The notes under the pieces: generated by a model
What the model was told of the DNA's origin: nothing
Databases searched by the model: none
Seen by the model: only the letters and a program-made list of their open reading frames with translations
Position numbers and translations under genes: made by a program
Part shown: one piece after another, positions 8,752-16,903 of the stretch
Position numbering within the stretch: position 1 is the first letter of the stretch
Layout of the letters: each line of letters begins with the position of its first letter
Assembly (NCBI RefSeq): GCF_000172975.1
Contig: NZ_ABTR02000001.1
Span: forward strand, 1,030,501-1,094,500
Reading direction: 5' to 3'
From: Dethiosulfovibrio peptidovorans DSM 11002
GTDB taxonomy: Bacteria > Synergistota > Synergistia > Synergistales > Dethiosulfovibrionaceae
Length of the DNA: 64,000 bases

Positions 8752-10086
8752 TTGAACGTCCCGGAGCCCCTTTTCAGGGCGGTATCTCTTTTCCTGGACG
8801 CCCCTCTTTCGCCGGAGACATGGCAGGTTCTCCTCAAGTTCATCCCCTTCGTGCTTTTTCTGGAGATGCCGGTCTATATAATGATAATCCTCGGGGTGCT
8901 GAAACATTGTCTCGAACGAATGTACCAGCTTCCCTGGCGGAGCGACTATTATCCGTCGGTGTCCTGTCTCGTGACATGCTACAGCGAGGGAGATGCGGTT
9001 AAACATACCATAAGGTCTCTGGCTCGTCAGATATACCCGGGCAGGATTCAGATAATACCCATAGTGGACGGAGCGGCGTTGAACGGGGAGACGTTCAGGG
9101 CGGCCAAGTCGATGGAGTCGGCTGTGGCTAGGTTGTCCAACCGATCCCTTCAGGTGGTCCCCAAGTGGCAAAGAGGCGGCAGGGTCTCCGCTCTCAACAC
9201 CGGGATGAACTTCGCCGACGGAGAAATCGTAATGGCCCTCGACGGCGATACCTCCTTCGACAACGATATGGTGGAGCGGGCCACCAGACACTTCGAGGAC
9301 CGGTCGGTTGGGTGCGTGTCCGGTTGTCTCAGGGTCCGAAACGCTCGGAGCGGCCTGGTGACGAGGCTTCAGGCAATAGAGTACTTCCTATCGATACAGG
9401 CGGCCAAGACGGGACTGAGCGCTCTCGGCGTGGTGAACAATATCTCCGGCGCCTTCGGAGTGTTTCGCAGATCCGTGTTGGATCTCATAGGTGGCTGGGA
9501 CGCCGGTACCGCCGAGGATCTGGACCTGACTCTCAGGGTGAAGAATTATTTCGGTCGTTACGACGGTTTCAGGATCATATTCGACCCGGAGGCCATGGGT
9601 TTCACCGACGTGCCCGATACTTTCAGGGATTTTTTCAAGCAGAGGTTGAGGTGGGACGGAGACCTGTCGTTTCTGTATTTCAGAAAACACTGGAGGAGCT
9701 TTTCTCCCAAGCTGGTGGGGTGGAAGAACTTTCTCGCCCTTCTCTGGACGGGACTGCTCTTTCAGGTGGTGATGCCCCTTCTGATAGTCTGTTACACAGC
9801 CTATCTTTTCGTGGCTTATCCTCTGTCCTTCGCCGTGTGGATAACCGTTTTGGTATACCTCTTCTACCTGGCTGTGACGGCAGTGATGTTCCTCCTCTTC
9901 GTCCTTCTGCTGTCGGAGAGACCGAAAGAGGATCTGGCGACGATGCCCTGGATAGTGCTAAGCCCCCTTTTCGCCTTCGCCTGTAGGGTATACGGTGCTT
10001 TCGCCACCCTGTGGGAGCTTTTGGGAAGAGGGCACAGGGACACCAACATGGCCCCATGGTGGGTTACCAAAAAGAGCAAATTCTAG
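8752..10086 (+). CDS. Membrane glycosyltransferase family 2, processive synthase type
   Basis: A 444-residue polysaccharide synthase. There is one hydrophobic helix at about 31-50, a GT-A catalytic domain at 65-310, and three or four helices at 320-425. The UDP-sugar motifs are present: VDGAAL, DGD (164-166), the acceptor-side TAED (253-256) and QRLRW (297-301). These mark the cellulose/hyaluronan/PNAG synthase branch with processive activity. No PilZ domain is attached. TTG 8752 has GGAGGG eight bases upstream and follows the previous stop by one base. In this operon it most likely makes the polymer that HlyD and TolC proteins export; sugar identity cannot be read. Confidence 0.88.
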   Translation: MNVPEPLFRAVSLFLDAPLSPETWQVLLKFIPFVLFLEMPVYIMIILGVLKHCLERMYQLPWRSDYYPSVSCLVTCYSEGDAVKHTIRSLARQIYPGRIQIIPIVDGAALNGETFRAAKSMESAVARLSNRSLQVVPKWQRGGRVSALNTGMNFADGEIVMALDGDTSFDNDMVERATRHFEDRSVGCVSGCLRVRNARSGLVTRLQAIEYFLSIQAAKTGLSALGVVNNISGAFGVFRRSVLDLIGGWDAGTAEDLDLTLRVKNYFGRYDGFRIIFDPEAMGFTDVPDTFRDFFKQRLRWDGDLSFLYFRKHWRSFSPKLVGWKNFLALLWTGLLFQVVMPLLIVCYTAYLFVAYPLSFAVWITVLVYLFYLAVTAVMFLLFVLLLSERPKEDLATMPWIVLSPLFAFACRVYGAFATLWELLGRGHRDTNMAPWWVTKKSKF

Positions 10087-10127
10087 AGGATGAACGGCTA
10101 TGCCGTTTCGGAAAGGACATAGTATAA

Positions 10128-10952
10128 ATGAGCGAACTGGACATCATACAACCCAGACTGGCGGTGCTTATAGACGCCGACAACGCCAGGCCGTCGATCA
10201 CCGAGCCTCTGCTGGCGGAGGTAGCCAAGTACGGAGTTGCGAGCGTCAAGCGCATCTACGGCGACTGGACCACCCCTAATCTCGGAGGTTGGAAGACCGT
10301 GCTTCTGGAGCACTCGATCCAGCCGATACAGCAGTTTCGCTACACCGTGGGGAAGAACGCCACCGACAGCGCTATGATAATAGACGCCATGGACCTGCTC
10401 TTCACCAACCGTTTCGACGGATTCTGTCTCGTGTCCAGCGACAGCGACTTCACCAGGCTGGCCGCCAGGATAAGGGAGGCGGGATTGATGGTCTACGGTT
10501 TCGGCGAGAAGAAGACCCCGAAGCCCTTCGTGTCGGCCTGCGACAAGTTTATCTACACCGAGGTCATATCGGTGAACAAGGAGGACTCCCCCTCGGCGAT
10601 AAAGAGAAAGACCACCGACGAACTCAAGGGAGACACCCAGCTGGTCAACCTGTTGAGATCGGCCCTCGAGGCGGCGTCGGACGACACGGGATGGGCCCAG
10701 TTGGGAACGGTGGGTAGCAACATAGCCAAACAGTCTCCCGAGTTCGACCCCAGAAACTACGGCTACGGCAAGCTGGGAGAGCTGGCCTTCGCCATAGGCA
10801 TATTCGACGTGGACGAGAGGGTCCAGAGCGACGGCCATTCTCGGGTGATATACATCAGAAACAAGCCCAAGAGCAGAAAGGTCGCCCGTAGAACCACCAA
10901 CGGAAATGGCAACGGAGGCAACGGTAGAAAGACCAGGAAAAAGACCCAGTAA
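10128..10952 (+). CDS. NYN-domain nuclease with LOTUS/OST-HTH domain
   Basis: A 274-residue protein. Residues 11-150 form a NYN (PIN-like, DUF88/LabA) domain: LAVLIDADNARPS with the first acidic residues, KNATDSAMIIDAMDLLF, and LVSSDSDFTRLA with the last Asp pair. Residues 175-255 fit an OST-HTH/LOTUS domain, and the tail is Lys/Arg/Asn-rich (NGNGNGGNGRKTRKK), likely RNA-binding. Such proteins are predicted RNases. It starts 41 bases after the synthase gene with no clear terminator, so it may be co-transcribed; a functional link to the polysaccharide module is unproven. Confidence 0.88.
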   Translation: MSELDIIQPRLAVLIDADNARPSITEPLLAEVAKYGVASVKRIYGDWTTPNLGGWKTVLLEHSIQPIQQFRYTVGKNATDSAMIIDAMDLLFTNRFDGFCLVSSDSDFTRLAARIREAGLMVYGFGEKKTPKPFVSACDKFIYTEVISVNKEDSPSAIKRKTTDELKGDTQLVNLLRSALEAASDDTGWAQLGTVGSNIAKQSPEFDPRNYGYGKLGELAFAIGIFDVDERVQSDGHSRVIYIRNKPKSRKVARRTTNGNGNGGNGRKTRKKTQ

Positions 10953-10976
10953 AGTTTGAGTGAGGAGGAACCGCAT

Positions 10977-11864
10977 ATGAAGTTCGTCGCGTTCGAATCT
11001 GAAGAAGTTACGGGGATCGGGGTCATGACGGCAGACGAATGTGCCGTTTTGGACATTAGGTCCGCTCTGCCCGATCGGGACTATCGGGACATGCAGGATT
11101 TCATAGAGAGGTCCTCCGAGGGGGATATAGAGGTTCTTAGAAAGGCCATCGAGTCTCCGGAACGTTTCGGGCCTCTATCTCTGGATAAGGTTCGGGTGCT
11201 CCCTCCCATAGCCAGGCCGATCCACGACGTGCTCTGCGTCGGGGTCAACTACAGGGATCACCTGGAGGAGACCAAGGGAGAGATGAAGGACTTCGCCGAA
11301 CCCTCCGCCCCTGTCTTCTTCACCAAGAGGGCGATCCGAATCATAGGGGATGGCGAGCCAATAGAGGCCCGTCTCGACCTGGACGATCAGCTGGACTACG
11401 AGGTCGAGCTGGCCGTCATAATAGGCAAGGCCGGTGTGGATATACCGGCGGAGAAGGTCGAGGAGCACGTCTTCGGTTATTCCGTGCTCGACGACCTCTC
11501 CTCCCGCAGGCTTCAGAAAAGACACGTCCAGTGGTTCCGGGGCAAGAGCCTGGATACCTACACCGCCATGGGGCCGGTCATTCTTCATAAATCGGCCCTG
11601 CCCTTTCCCGTGAAGGTGGACGTCAGAAGCTACGTCAACGACGAGCTTCGCCAGAGCTCCAACACCGCCATGTTCATCCACGACATACCGACCCTGGTTT
11701 CGGAGATCTCCGCCGGGATGACCCTGGAGCCGGGGGACATAATAGCCACAGGCACCCCGGCGGGGGTAGGAATGGGTTTCTCCCCTCAGAGGTTCATGAA
11801 GAGAGGGGATACGGTGGTCTGCGAGATCCCTCCAATAGGACGGCTGGTCAACAGGGTAGAGTGA
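10977..11864 (+). CDS. Fumarylacetoacetate hydrolase-family protein
   Basis: A 295-residue enzyme of the FAH superfamily. IHDVLCVGVNYRDHLEE, DDQLDYEVELAVIIGK (E-x-E metal ligands) and GDIIATGTPAGVGMG are the diagnostic segments. Members hydrolyse or decarboxylate acylpyruvates or 2-hydroxy-diene-dioates in aromatic and amino-acid catabolism. The start is ATG 10977 because GAGGAGG at 10962-10968 is correctly spaced; the longer frame from 10956 reads through that ribosome site. It follows the NYN gene by 24 bases. The precise substrate is not evident. Confidence 0.9.
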   Translation: MKFVAFESEEVTGIGVMTADECAVLDIRSALPDRDYRDMQDFIERSSEGDIEVLRKAIESPERFGPLSLDKVRVLPPIARPIHDVLCVGVNYRDHLEETKGEMKDFAEPSAPVFFTKRAIRIIGDGEPIEARLDLDDQLDYEVELAVIIGKAGVDIPAEKVEEHVFGYSVLDDLSSRRLQKRHVQWFRGKSLDTYTAMGPVILHKSALPFPVKVDVRSYVNDELRQSSNTAMFIHDIPTLVSEISAGMTLEPGDIIATGTPAGVGMGFSPQRFMKRGDTVVCEIPPIGRLVNRVE

Positions 11865-11877
11865 CCTGAAGGCCCTT

Positions 11878-12190
11878 CAGATGGTCCATCCCTTTATCAG
11901 GGTGTCGATGGCCTTCTGTATGTCCAGCTCGTTCTCCGGGTCCAGAGATGCCGTAGCCTCGTCCAGCACCAGAATCGGCGAGTTCTTCAATATGGCCCTG
12001 CCAGAACTGGGGGATCAGATTGGCCGCGGTGGATTTTCCCGACCTGGACGGTCCTACCAGAGCCGTGACCGCTCTCTCTGGCAGAGAAGGACAGCTCGCT
12101 CAGGGCATCTACCCTGGTGGATTCGTACTCCGCGATCCGTAGGAGAAGGATACGTTCTCAAATGCTACGTCGTGTCCCTCATGTATCCGT
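11878..12190 (-). pseudogene. ABC transporter ATP-binding domain remnant
   Basis: On the minus strand the pieces can be read in order, but in different frames: VAFENVSFSYG, VDALSELSFSA, VTALVGPSRSGKSTAANLI (Walker A, with Arg in place of Gly), then ILVLDEATASLDPENE (Walker B with D-loop) and a short C-terminal stretch. At least two frameshifts and the loss of the segment between Walker A and Walker B make it non-functional. The membrane domain that should precede it is gone. The neighbouring TetR remnant suggests a former regulator-plus-exporter operon. Confidence 0.7.
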
Positions 12191-12499
12191 GAAACTCCCA
12201 CCATACGTGAACCGTTCCGCACACCATCGCCGTGATCGAGAGGGGCGACACGTCGTCCCTCTCCAGCCTTCCCCAGTTGGCCATGCGGACCATCCTGGGG
12301 TTGTCCCTGTAGAAGGAGAAGGCTACCTCTATCATGTCCGAGATGAACTCCGGCCCCGCCCCGACGGGAACCGGCTTGGGTTGAAGCTTATCCCTCCATT
12401 GATCGACTATCCCGTCTTTGACAGCCTCGTACAGTCCCTCCTTGTTCTGAAAGTAAAACAGTATCAACGGCCCGGAGGCCCCGCTTTTTCCTCTCTCAT
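12165..12499 (-). pseudogene. TetR-family regulator remnant
   Basis: The minus strand begins with ATG at 12497-12499 and a short basic segment, MREEKAGPPGR, then jumps frame into LFYFQNKEGLYEAVKDG, the end of the TetR HTH and start of its ligand domain. About 40 residues of the helix-turn-helix are missing. The ligand-domain part stays open for about 80 residues, then the sequence passes directly into the ABC remnant in another frame. Two deletions are therefore needed to explain it. It cannot bind DNA as a TetR protein. Confidence 0.7.
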
Positions 12500-12700
12500 A
12501 GTTAGAAAGACCTCACTTGCTTGTCGATCGGTAAGTTAGTTAATATAAACAAAAATGTCAAGGGGCAAAGAGGGCCGTTCCCGCTCAAATGGCTGTACGA
12601 GATCTCTCGTTGAGGATATAATCTCTATTCGGTTGTGTAATTTTATCGGGGTCAGAATAAGATGGGCTATTGGATAGGGTGTATCGGAAGAAATAAAAAA

Positions 12701-13447
12701 ATGAATTTTTCGAGGTGGTTGTCTGTGAGAAGGTTTCTTAGCAGGTCGTTTCTTTTAAGGGTCTTTCTGCCGGTGGTCCTGATAGCCGGGGTCGTGGCTT
12801 TCAAGCCGTCCAGAGATTGGATAAAACAGGTATTCTTGATGTTTCAGCTTCTGGACGTGAACCTTATTCGGGGATATATACTGTCGTTCGGCATTTGGGC
12901 TCCTGTTATGTCCTTTTTTCTCATGGTGTTTCAGTCGGTTATAGCTCCGCTTCCGGCGTTTCTGATAACCTTCGCCAACGCCGGGCTTTTCGGTTGGTGG
13001 AAGGGAGCTATCCTGTCCTGGTCGAGCGCCATGGCCGGTGCGGCTCTATGTTTCTTCATAGCCAGATGGTATGGCAGAGGCCCGGTTGAGCGTCTCACCT
13101 CCAAGGCGGGACTCGAAGGGGTAGACCGCTTCTTCGAACGCTACGGCAACTACGCCGTTTTCGTGGCGAGGCTCCTTCCCTTCGTGTCCTTCGATATCGT
13201 AAGCTACGGGGCCGGACTGACCTCCATGAAGTTCTGGCCGTTTTTCCTGGCCACCGGGTTAGGGCAGCTGCCGGCCACCGTAGTCTACTCTTATGTGGGA
13301 GGGATGTTGACCGAGGGGACGAGACGTTTCGTCCTGGCCCTTTCCCTGCTTTTCGTCTTGACCGCTTTGGCCTCTCTGTGGAAAAAAATCTATAGGGATC
13401 GCAGGGACTCGGAAGGTTGCGTCGATCTACCCTCAGGGGATCGATAG
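12701..13447 (+). CDS. TVP38/TMEM64 (VTT domain) membrane protein
   Basis: A membrane protein of up to 248 residues with five or six helices and the VTT-domain pattern: a FANAGLFGWWKGA glycine-rich turn, a polar ARWYGRGPVERL linker, and VFVARLLPFVSFDIVSYGAGLTSM followed by GLGQLPATVVYSYVGG. These are the conserved G-x-x-F and R-x-(I/L)P-x-x-x-x-D/N motifs. The start is uncertain among ATG 12701, TTG 12719 and GTG 12725; GAGG at 12712 fits the last best. It ends 3 bases from the convergent rhodanese gene. TVP38 proteins commonly accompany rhodaneses and selenodomain transferases. Confidence 0.85.
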   Translation: MNFSRWLSVRRFLSRSFLLRVFLPVVLIAGVVAFKPSRDWIKQVFLMFQLLDVNLIRGYILSFGIWAPVMSFFLMVFQSVIAPLPAFLITFANAGLFGWWKGAILSWSSAMAGAALCFFIARWYGRGPVERLTSKAGLEGVDRFFERYGNYAVFVARLLPFVSFDIVSYGAGLTSMKFWPFFLATGLGQLPATVVYSYVGGMLTEGTRRFVLALSLLFVLTALASLWKKIYRDRRDSEGCVDLPSGDR

Positions 13448-13450
13448 ACG

Positions 13451-14377
13451 TTATTTCTCTATCGGCATGTCCTCGTTTCCGCCCCACTCGTAGATGGATC
13501 CCTCGTAGTTTCTCACCCGCTCAAAGCCGACGGCTCTGAGAACCGAGGTAACGTACCCCGATCTTATGCCCATCGTTCAGTAAACGGTGAAGGAATCCTG
13601 CGGAGTCAGTCCGAATCTATCTTTCATGATGGATTTTATTTCCTCCGCCGATTTGGGGCTGCCGTCTTTGTTCAGTATGTCCAGCCACAGCATCCACTCG
13701 GATCCGGCTATGTGGCCGCCTCTTGGTTCTCCGGCGTTGGTGCTGCCGTCGAACTCCTTTTTGGTTCTAGTATCGATGATGAGTTCCTTTCCCAAGGAGC
13801 TATACACCTGATCCATAGTGGTGTACCAGGATGGATCGTATTCGTGAAGGGTGAGTGCCCCTTCGTTCGAGGGGGAAGGTTTCGCCACCTTTCTCGTCAG
13901 GTCGTATCCCAGCGAACGATAGAGGGGCAGTCCACCGTAGAGTAGTTTCACGTTCTTCATTCCGGCCATCTTCAATTGCCAGAAGTTGCGTCCGTCCGCT
14001 CCGGGGCCCTTGAACATGTCGGAATACAAAACCACTATGGAATCGTCGTTCACTCCCAGTTCTCTCAGTTTTTTCTCTAGACGATCTATTGGAAGGGAGG
14101 TTCCCCAACCGGGGTCGCCAGGTCTTCCTACCGTTTTTGAGAGGAAGTGAAAACCGATGTTTACCGCTCCCGGAATGTGTCCCTTCCGGTAGACCTTGGG
14201 ATTGTTTCCGTCCAACAGGACCAGCCTGGGGTCGCCTAACATCGAATGGAGCTTCTGCGGCGTGATGAAGTACTCGGGGTGGACGAATCCGGAAAGATCC
14301 GGCTCTCCGCCCCAAGCGGTCGCCGAGATGGTCAGCATGCATAACGCGAACCACACTCGGAGAAGAGTTTGCTTCAT
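13451..14377 (-). CDS. Secreted two-domain rhodanese, probable selenoprotein (in-frame TGA)
   Basis: ATG 14377 (AAAGGAG eight bases upstream) opens a signal peptide ending near ATAWG, then two rhodanese domains of about 308 residues in total. The frame meets TGA at codon 267 (13577-13579), exactly where the catalytic Cys of CXXGXR belongs. Reading on gives T-M-G-I-R-S-G-Y and 41 conserved residues to TAA at 13451-13453, including NYEGSIYEWGG, the usual rhodanese C terminus. The N-terminal domain has Ser in its loop (LYSDMFKG), so this TGA is the only candidate catalytic site. A 10-bp hairpin follows the TGA. Selenocysteine insertion explains all of this; a fresh nonsense mutation is the alternative. 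Automatic callers would truncate it to 266 residues. Confidence 0.85.
13541..13563 (-). promoter_or_regulatory. Candidate bacterial SECIS hairpin
   Basis: In the mRNA, bases 14-36 after the UGA fold into a 10-bp stem (three G-U wobbles) closed by a 3-base loop CGU; the loop lies 24-26 bases after the UGA and has G as its second base. This agrees with the general bacterial SECIS model (short stem, small loop with an early G, loop about 16-37 bases from UGA). It was found by hand folding, not by a program. Confidence 0.6.
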
Positions 14378-14494
14378 TTAAGTAACTCCTTTCATATGAA
14401 GGTGCTATCATCATGCGATCCCTACGAAAAGGGATTATACACATTATAACCTGCGGTGACCAGGGTTGCCGTGTGGATAGAAGGAGGTCGAGAG

Positions 14495-15592
14495 TTGAAA
14501 TTGAACGAGGCCGCTTGCCCGGAATTACGGGTTTTCGCCGATAAATGTGTCGATTGCGGAATGTGTCTGAAGGGATGTATTATGTCCGACCAGCTGGAGG
14601 AGGGACCGGGGAAAGTAGTCTCCCATTTTCTTAAAAACGGCGTGATCGAGGACGACTGGCCCTTCCGTTGTTCCCTTTGCGGCTACTGTTCCAGTGTCTG
14701 TCCCGTAGGAGCGGATCTCAGGTCCGTCATGACCGCCCTCAGAAAAAAGGCCTGCGTAAAGCCGTCCTTAAAAATGAAAAAACTTTTTTTCGGAGTACTC
14801 GTGTTCCAGTTTATGGCGGCCTGGAAACATATGGGGACCCCTCCGGTCTTTCCGAAGGGTAAGGGAAATAGGTTGTTTTTCCCGGGGTGTGCCTTGGCGT
14901 CCTCCGATCCGGAGCTGGTGCTGATGACCTGGAGAGAGCTCCGTTCCCTGGATTCCGACATGGGAGTTATGGTCGGTTGCTGTGGAACTCCCGCCGCGTC
15001 TCTCGGGCGAGACGACGTTGCCGGAAGGATAAGGGATGGGCTGGCTAAAACCCTTAGATCCTGTGGGGTCGAGGAGATCGTGGTGGCCTGTCCGAACTGT
15101 CTGAAGGCCCTGTCGAGCCTTCCCGTGAAGGTGTCGTCCATATGGGGTTACCTGGGGGGTAACGCCTCTCTGTCCGGATCTCTACATGCCGAGTTAGAGG
15201 AGGCCATGTTCCACTCTCCCTGTCCTCTCAGGGACGACGAAAGGGAGTTGACCGAGGTCGAGAGGCTGGCGGAAGCGGTATGCCCGTCGATACGCACCGA
15301 TCCCTACGGTTCGGAAGGCGGACTTTGCTGTGGGGCGGGGGGAATGGTTCCCATCGTTCATCCCGAGGTCTTATCGTCCTGGTCCGAGAGGATTTCCCGC
15401 TACAGACGTAACGGGGAGACGGTGGTCTGCTGCTGTCAGAGCTGCGTGGACTCTTTAGGGGGAGGAAGCTCCGGCGTAGTGCATCTCCTGAGGTTGCTGC
15501 TGGGAGGTGCTTCGCCGCCTCCTCCTACGGGATTGGCTAGATGGGCCAACCGCAGGAAACTGAGAAGGGCGATATTCGACGACGCAAAATGA
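14495..15592 (+). CDS. Fe-S protein with ferredoxin and CCG (heterodisulfide-reductase-like) domains
   Basis: A 365-residue protein. The N terminus has two 4Fe-4S motifs, CVDCGMCLKGC and CSLCGYCSSVCPVG. Two cysteine-rich CCG-type modules follow: PGCALAS with GCCGTPAA and CPNC, then SPCPLRDD with LCCGAGGM and CCQSC. This is the HdrD/GlpC/LutA-type layout used for electron transfer to or from thiol-disulfide or quinone partners. TTG 14495 is chosen because AAGGAGG sits 7 bases upstream; the frame from 14456 has no ribosome site. Divergent from the rhodanese and followed by the radical SAM gene, it is a plausible redox partner for sulfur chemistry. Confidence 0.85.
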   Translation: MKLNEAACPELRVFADKCVDCGMCLKGCIMSDQLEEGPGKVVSHFLKNGVIEDDWPFRCSLCGYCSSVCPVGADLRSVMTALRKKACVKPSLKMKKLFFGVLVFQFMAAWKHMGTPPVFPKGKGNRLFFPGCALASSDPELVLMTWRELRSLDSDMGVMVGCCGTPAASLGRDDVAGRIRDGLAKTLRSCGVEEIVVACPNCLKALSSLPVKVSSIWGYLGGNASLSGSLHAELEEAMFHSPCPLRDDERELTEVERLAEAVCPSIRTDPYGSEGGLCCGAGGMVPIVHPEVLSSWSERISRYRRNGETVVCCCQSCVDSLGGGSSGVVHLLRLLLGGASPPPPTGLARWANRRKLRRAIFDDAK

Positions 15593-15635
15593 TTTTTTAA
15601 TTTTCATGGATTATTTTTTATCGGAGGGGTTCTGA

Positions 15636-16637
15636 ATGACTTGGAAAATAGCGTCTAAAACAGGGGAAATACTGAAAAAGGGCTCGGACGGCTCGGGAAT
15701 CGATAGGGACGAGGCTCTTTATCTGATGGCTCTTCCCTTGAGATCCAAGGATACCTATGCCTTGATGGAAGCGGCCGATACCCTTTCCAGGGATACCTTC
15801 GGCAACAAGGGGGAGAATCACTTTCACATAGGTCTGAACGTGGCTCCCTGTCCTCTCAATTGCAGTTTCTGCTCTCTGACCGTGAAGGCCGGAATCTTCA
15901 AGGAATCTATAGATTTCTCCGACGATCAGATTCTTGAGTGGGCGAGACACGGTGAATCCCGCAAAGCCGATTCATTGAATCTCATGACCACCGGGAGCTT
16001 TCCCATGGAACGGCTCCTCCACGTAGGCAGGCTCCTTCGGGACAACGTCGACGTTCCCCTGGTGGCCAACACCAGAGACATAACCCACGAGGAGGGAGAG
16101 GCCCTTCTGGAGGCCGGTTTCGTAGGGGCGTATCACGCGGTGCGGCTAGGTGAGGGCAGAGATACCCCTCTAAAAAGGGATAAGAGAATCGAGACTATCA
16201 AGGTCCTCAAAGACGTGGGGCTGAGATGGATGAACTGCGTAGAGCCTGTGGGACCGGAGCACGAGGCGGAGGAGATAGTCGATCTTATGTTTCTGGCGAG
16301 AAAATACGAGGCCACCTACAGCGGAGTAATGAGGAGGGTCAACTTCCCCGGTTCTCCCATGGAAAAATACGGCATGATAACCGAGAGGGAGATGTCCAGG
16401 ATGGTGGCGGTGTCCCGTCTGGTGATGGGAACCGTGCCGAAGGCCCACTGCACCCACGAGCCCAACTCCCTTTCTCTGATAGCAGGGGGCAATCTCCTCT
16501 TTCCCGAGGTGGGGTCCAGCCCCAGAGACGGGGAGGCCGACACGGGCAAGGGAAGGGGAAACACCGTCGAGAACTGCGCTCGTATCCACATGGAGACCGG
16601 ATGGGATCCGACCAGAAAATCGAACTGTTTCGCCTAA
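15636..16637 (+). CDS. Radical SAM enzyme, biotin-synthase-like
   Basis: A 333-residue protein with the radical SAM cluster motif C72-x3-C76-x2-C79 (CPLNCSFC) followed by a BioB-like barrel: NLMTTGSFPMERLL, VPLVANTRDITHEEGEALLEAGF and GAYHAVRLGEGRDTPL. A C-terminal AHCTHEPN segment and a final SNCFA tail carry further Cys and His residues. The sequence lacks several features of true biotin synthase, and no other biotin genes are nearby. Members of this BioB-like branch include methyltransferase-like and sulfur-inserting enzymes, so the reaction is open. It lies 43 bases after the Fe-S gene and before a structured intergenic element. Confidence 0.85.
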   Translation: MTWKIASKTGEILKKGSDGSGIDRDEALYLMALPLRSKDTYALMEAADTLSRDTFGNKGENHFHIGLNVAPCPLNCSFCSLTVKAGIFKESIDFSDDQILEWARHGESRKADSLNLMTTGSFPMERLLHVGRLLRDNVDVPLVANTRDITHEEGEALLEAGFVGAYHAVRLGEGRDTPLKRDKRIETIKVLKDVGLRWMNCVEPVGPEHEAEEIVDLMFLARKYEATYSGVMRRVNFPGSPMEKYGMITEREMSRMVAVSRLVMGTVPKAHCTHEPNSLSLIAGGNLLFPEVGSSPRDGEADTGKGRGNTVENCARIHMETGWDPTRKSNCFA

Positions 16638-16645
16638 AGAGCATA

Positions 16646-16880
16646 TCTAAAAACGCTACTCCTCGGAGAGGCCGTTTCGTCGTAGCCCGTTCGAGCTCGT
16701 ATTTCCGAATCTGCCGTCGTGTAGTACCGATGGGGCGACAGGACGTCGCCCCAAGCCGAGGGGGCACAGGACGTGCCCTCCGAGGCGGTCGGTGCGAAAC
16801 AGGCAGATCGGAAATACGTTTGGGCGAGACAGGGCGGAGACGAAACGGCCTCTCCGAGGAAACTCGGACGTGAGTTTTTG
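16646..16880. repeat. Large nested palindrome with two GGA-loop hairpins
   Basis: The gap between the radical SAM and importer genes is almost entirely self-complementary. A perfect 22-bp outer stem (16660-16681 with 16839-16860) encloses a 17-bp stem with one bulge (16698-16715 with 16802-16818). Inside lie two tandem hairpins, 16732-16752 (GGGGCGA/TCGCCCC) and 16758-16780 (GAGGG-GCAC/GTGCCCTC). Both loops display AGGA(C). Flanking TCTAAAAAC and GTTTTTGAGA extend the outer pairing. Either a structured RNA or a palindromic intergenic repeat family would give this picture; it is not a simple terminator. Confidence 0.8.
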
Positions 16881-16903
16881 AGATACCGAAAGGACGTGTC
16901 GAG

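Noticed and set aside
15636-16637. Biotin synthase
   Set aside because: The radical SAM core is BioB-like, but no other biotin gene is near and the C-terminal part differs, so a bioB symbol is not justified.
16646-16880. CRISPR array or simple terminator
   Set aside because: There are no regularly spaced direct repeats, and the structure is nested inverted repeats far larger than a terminator.
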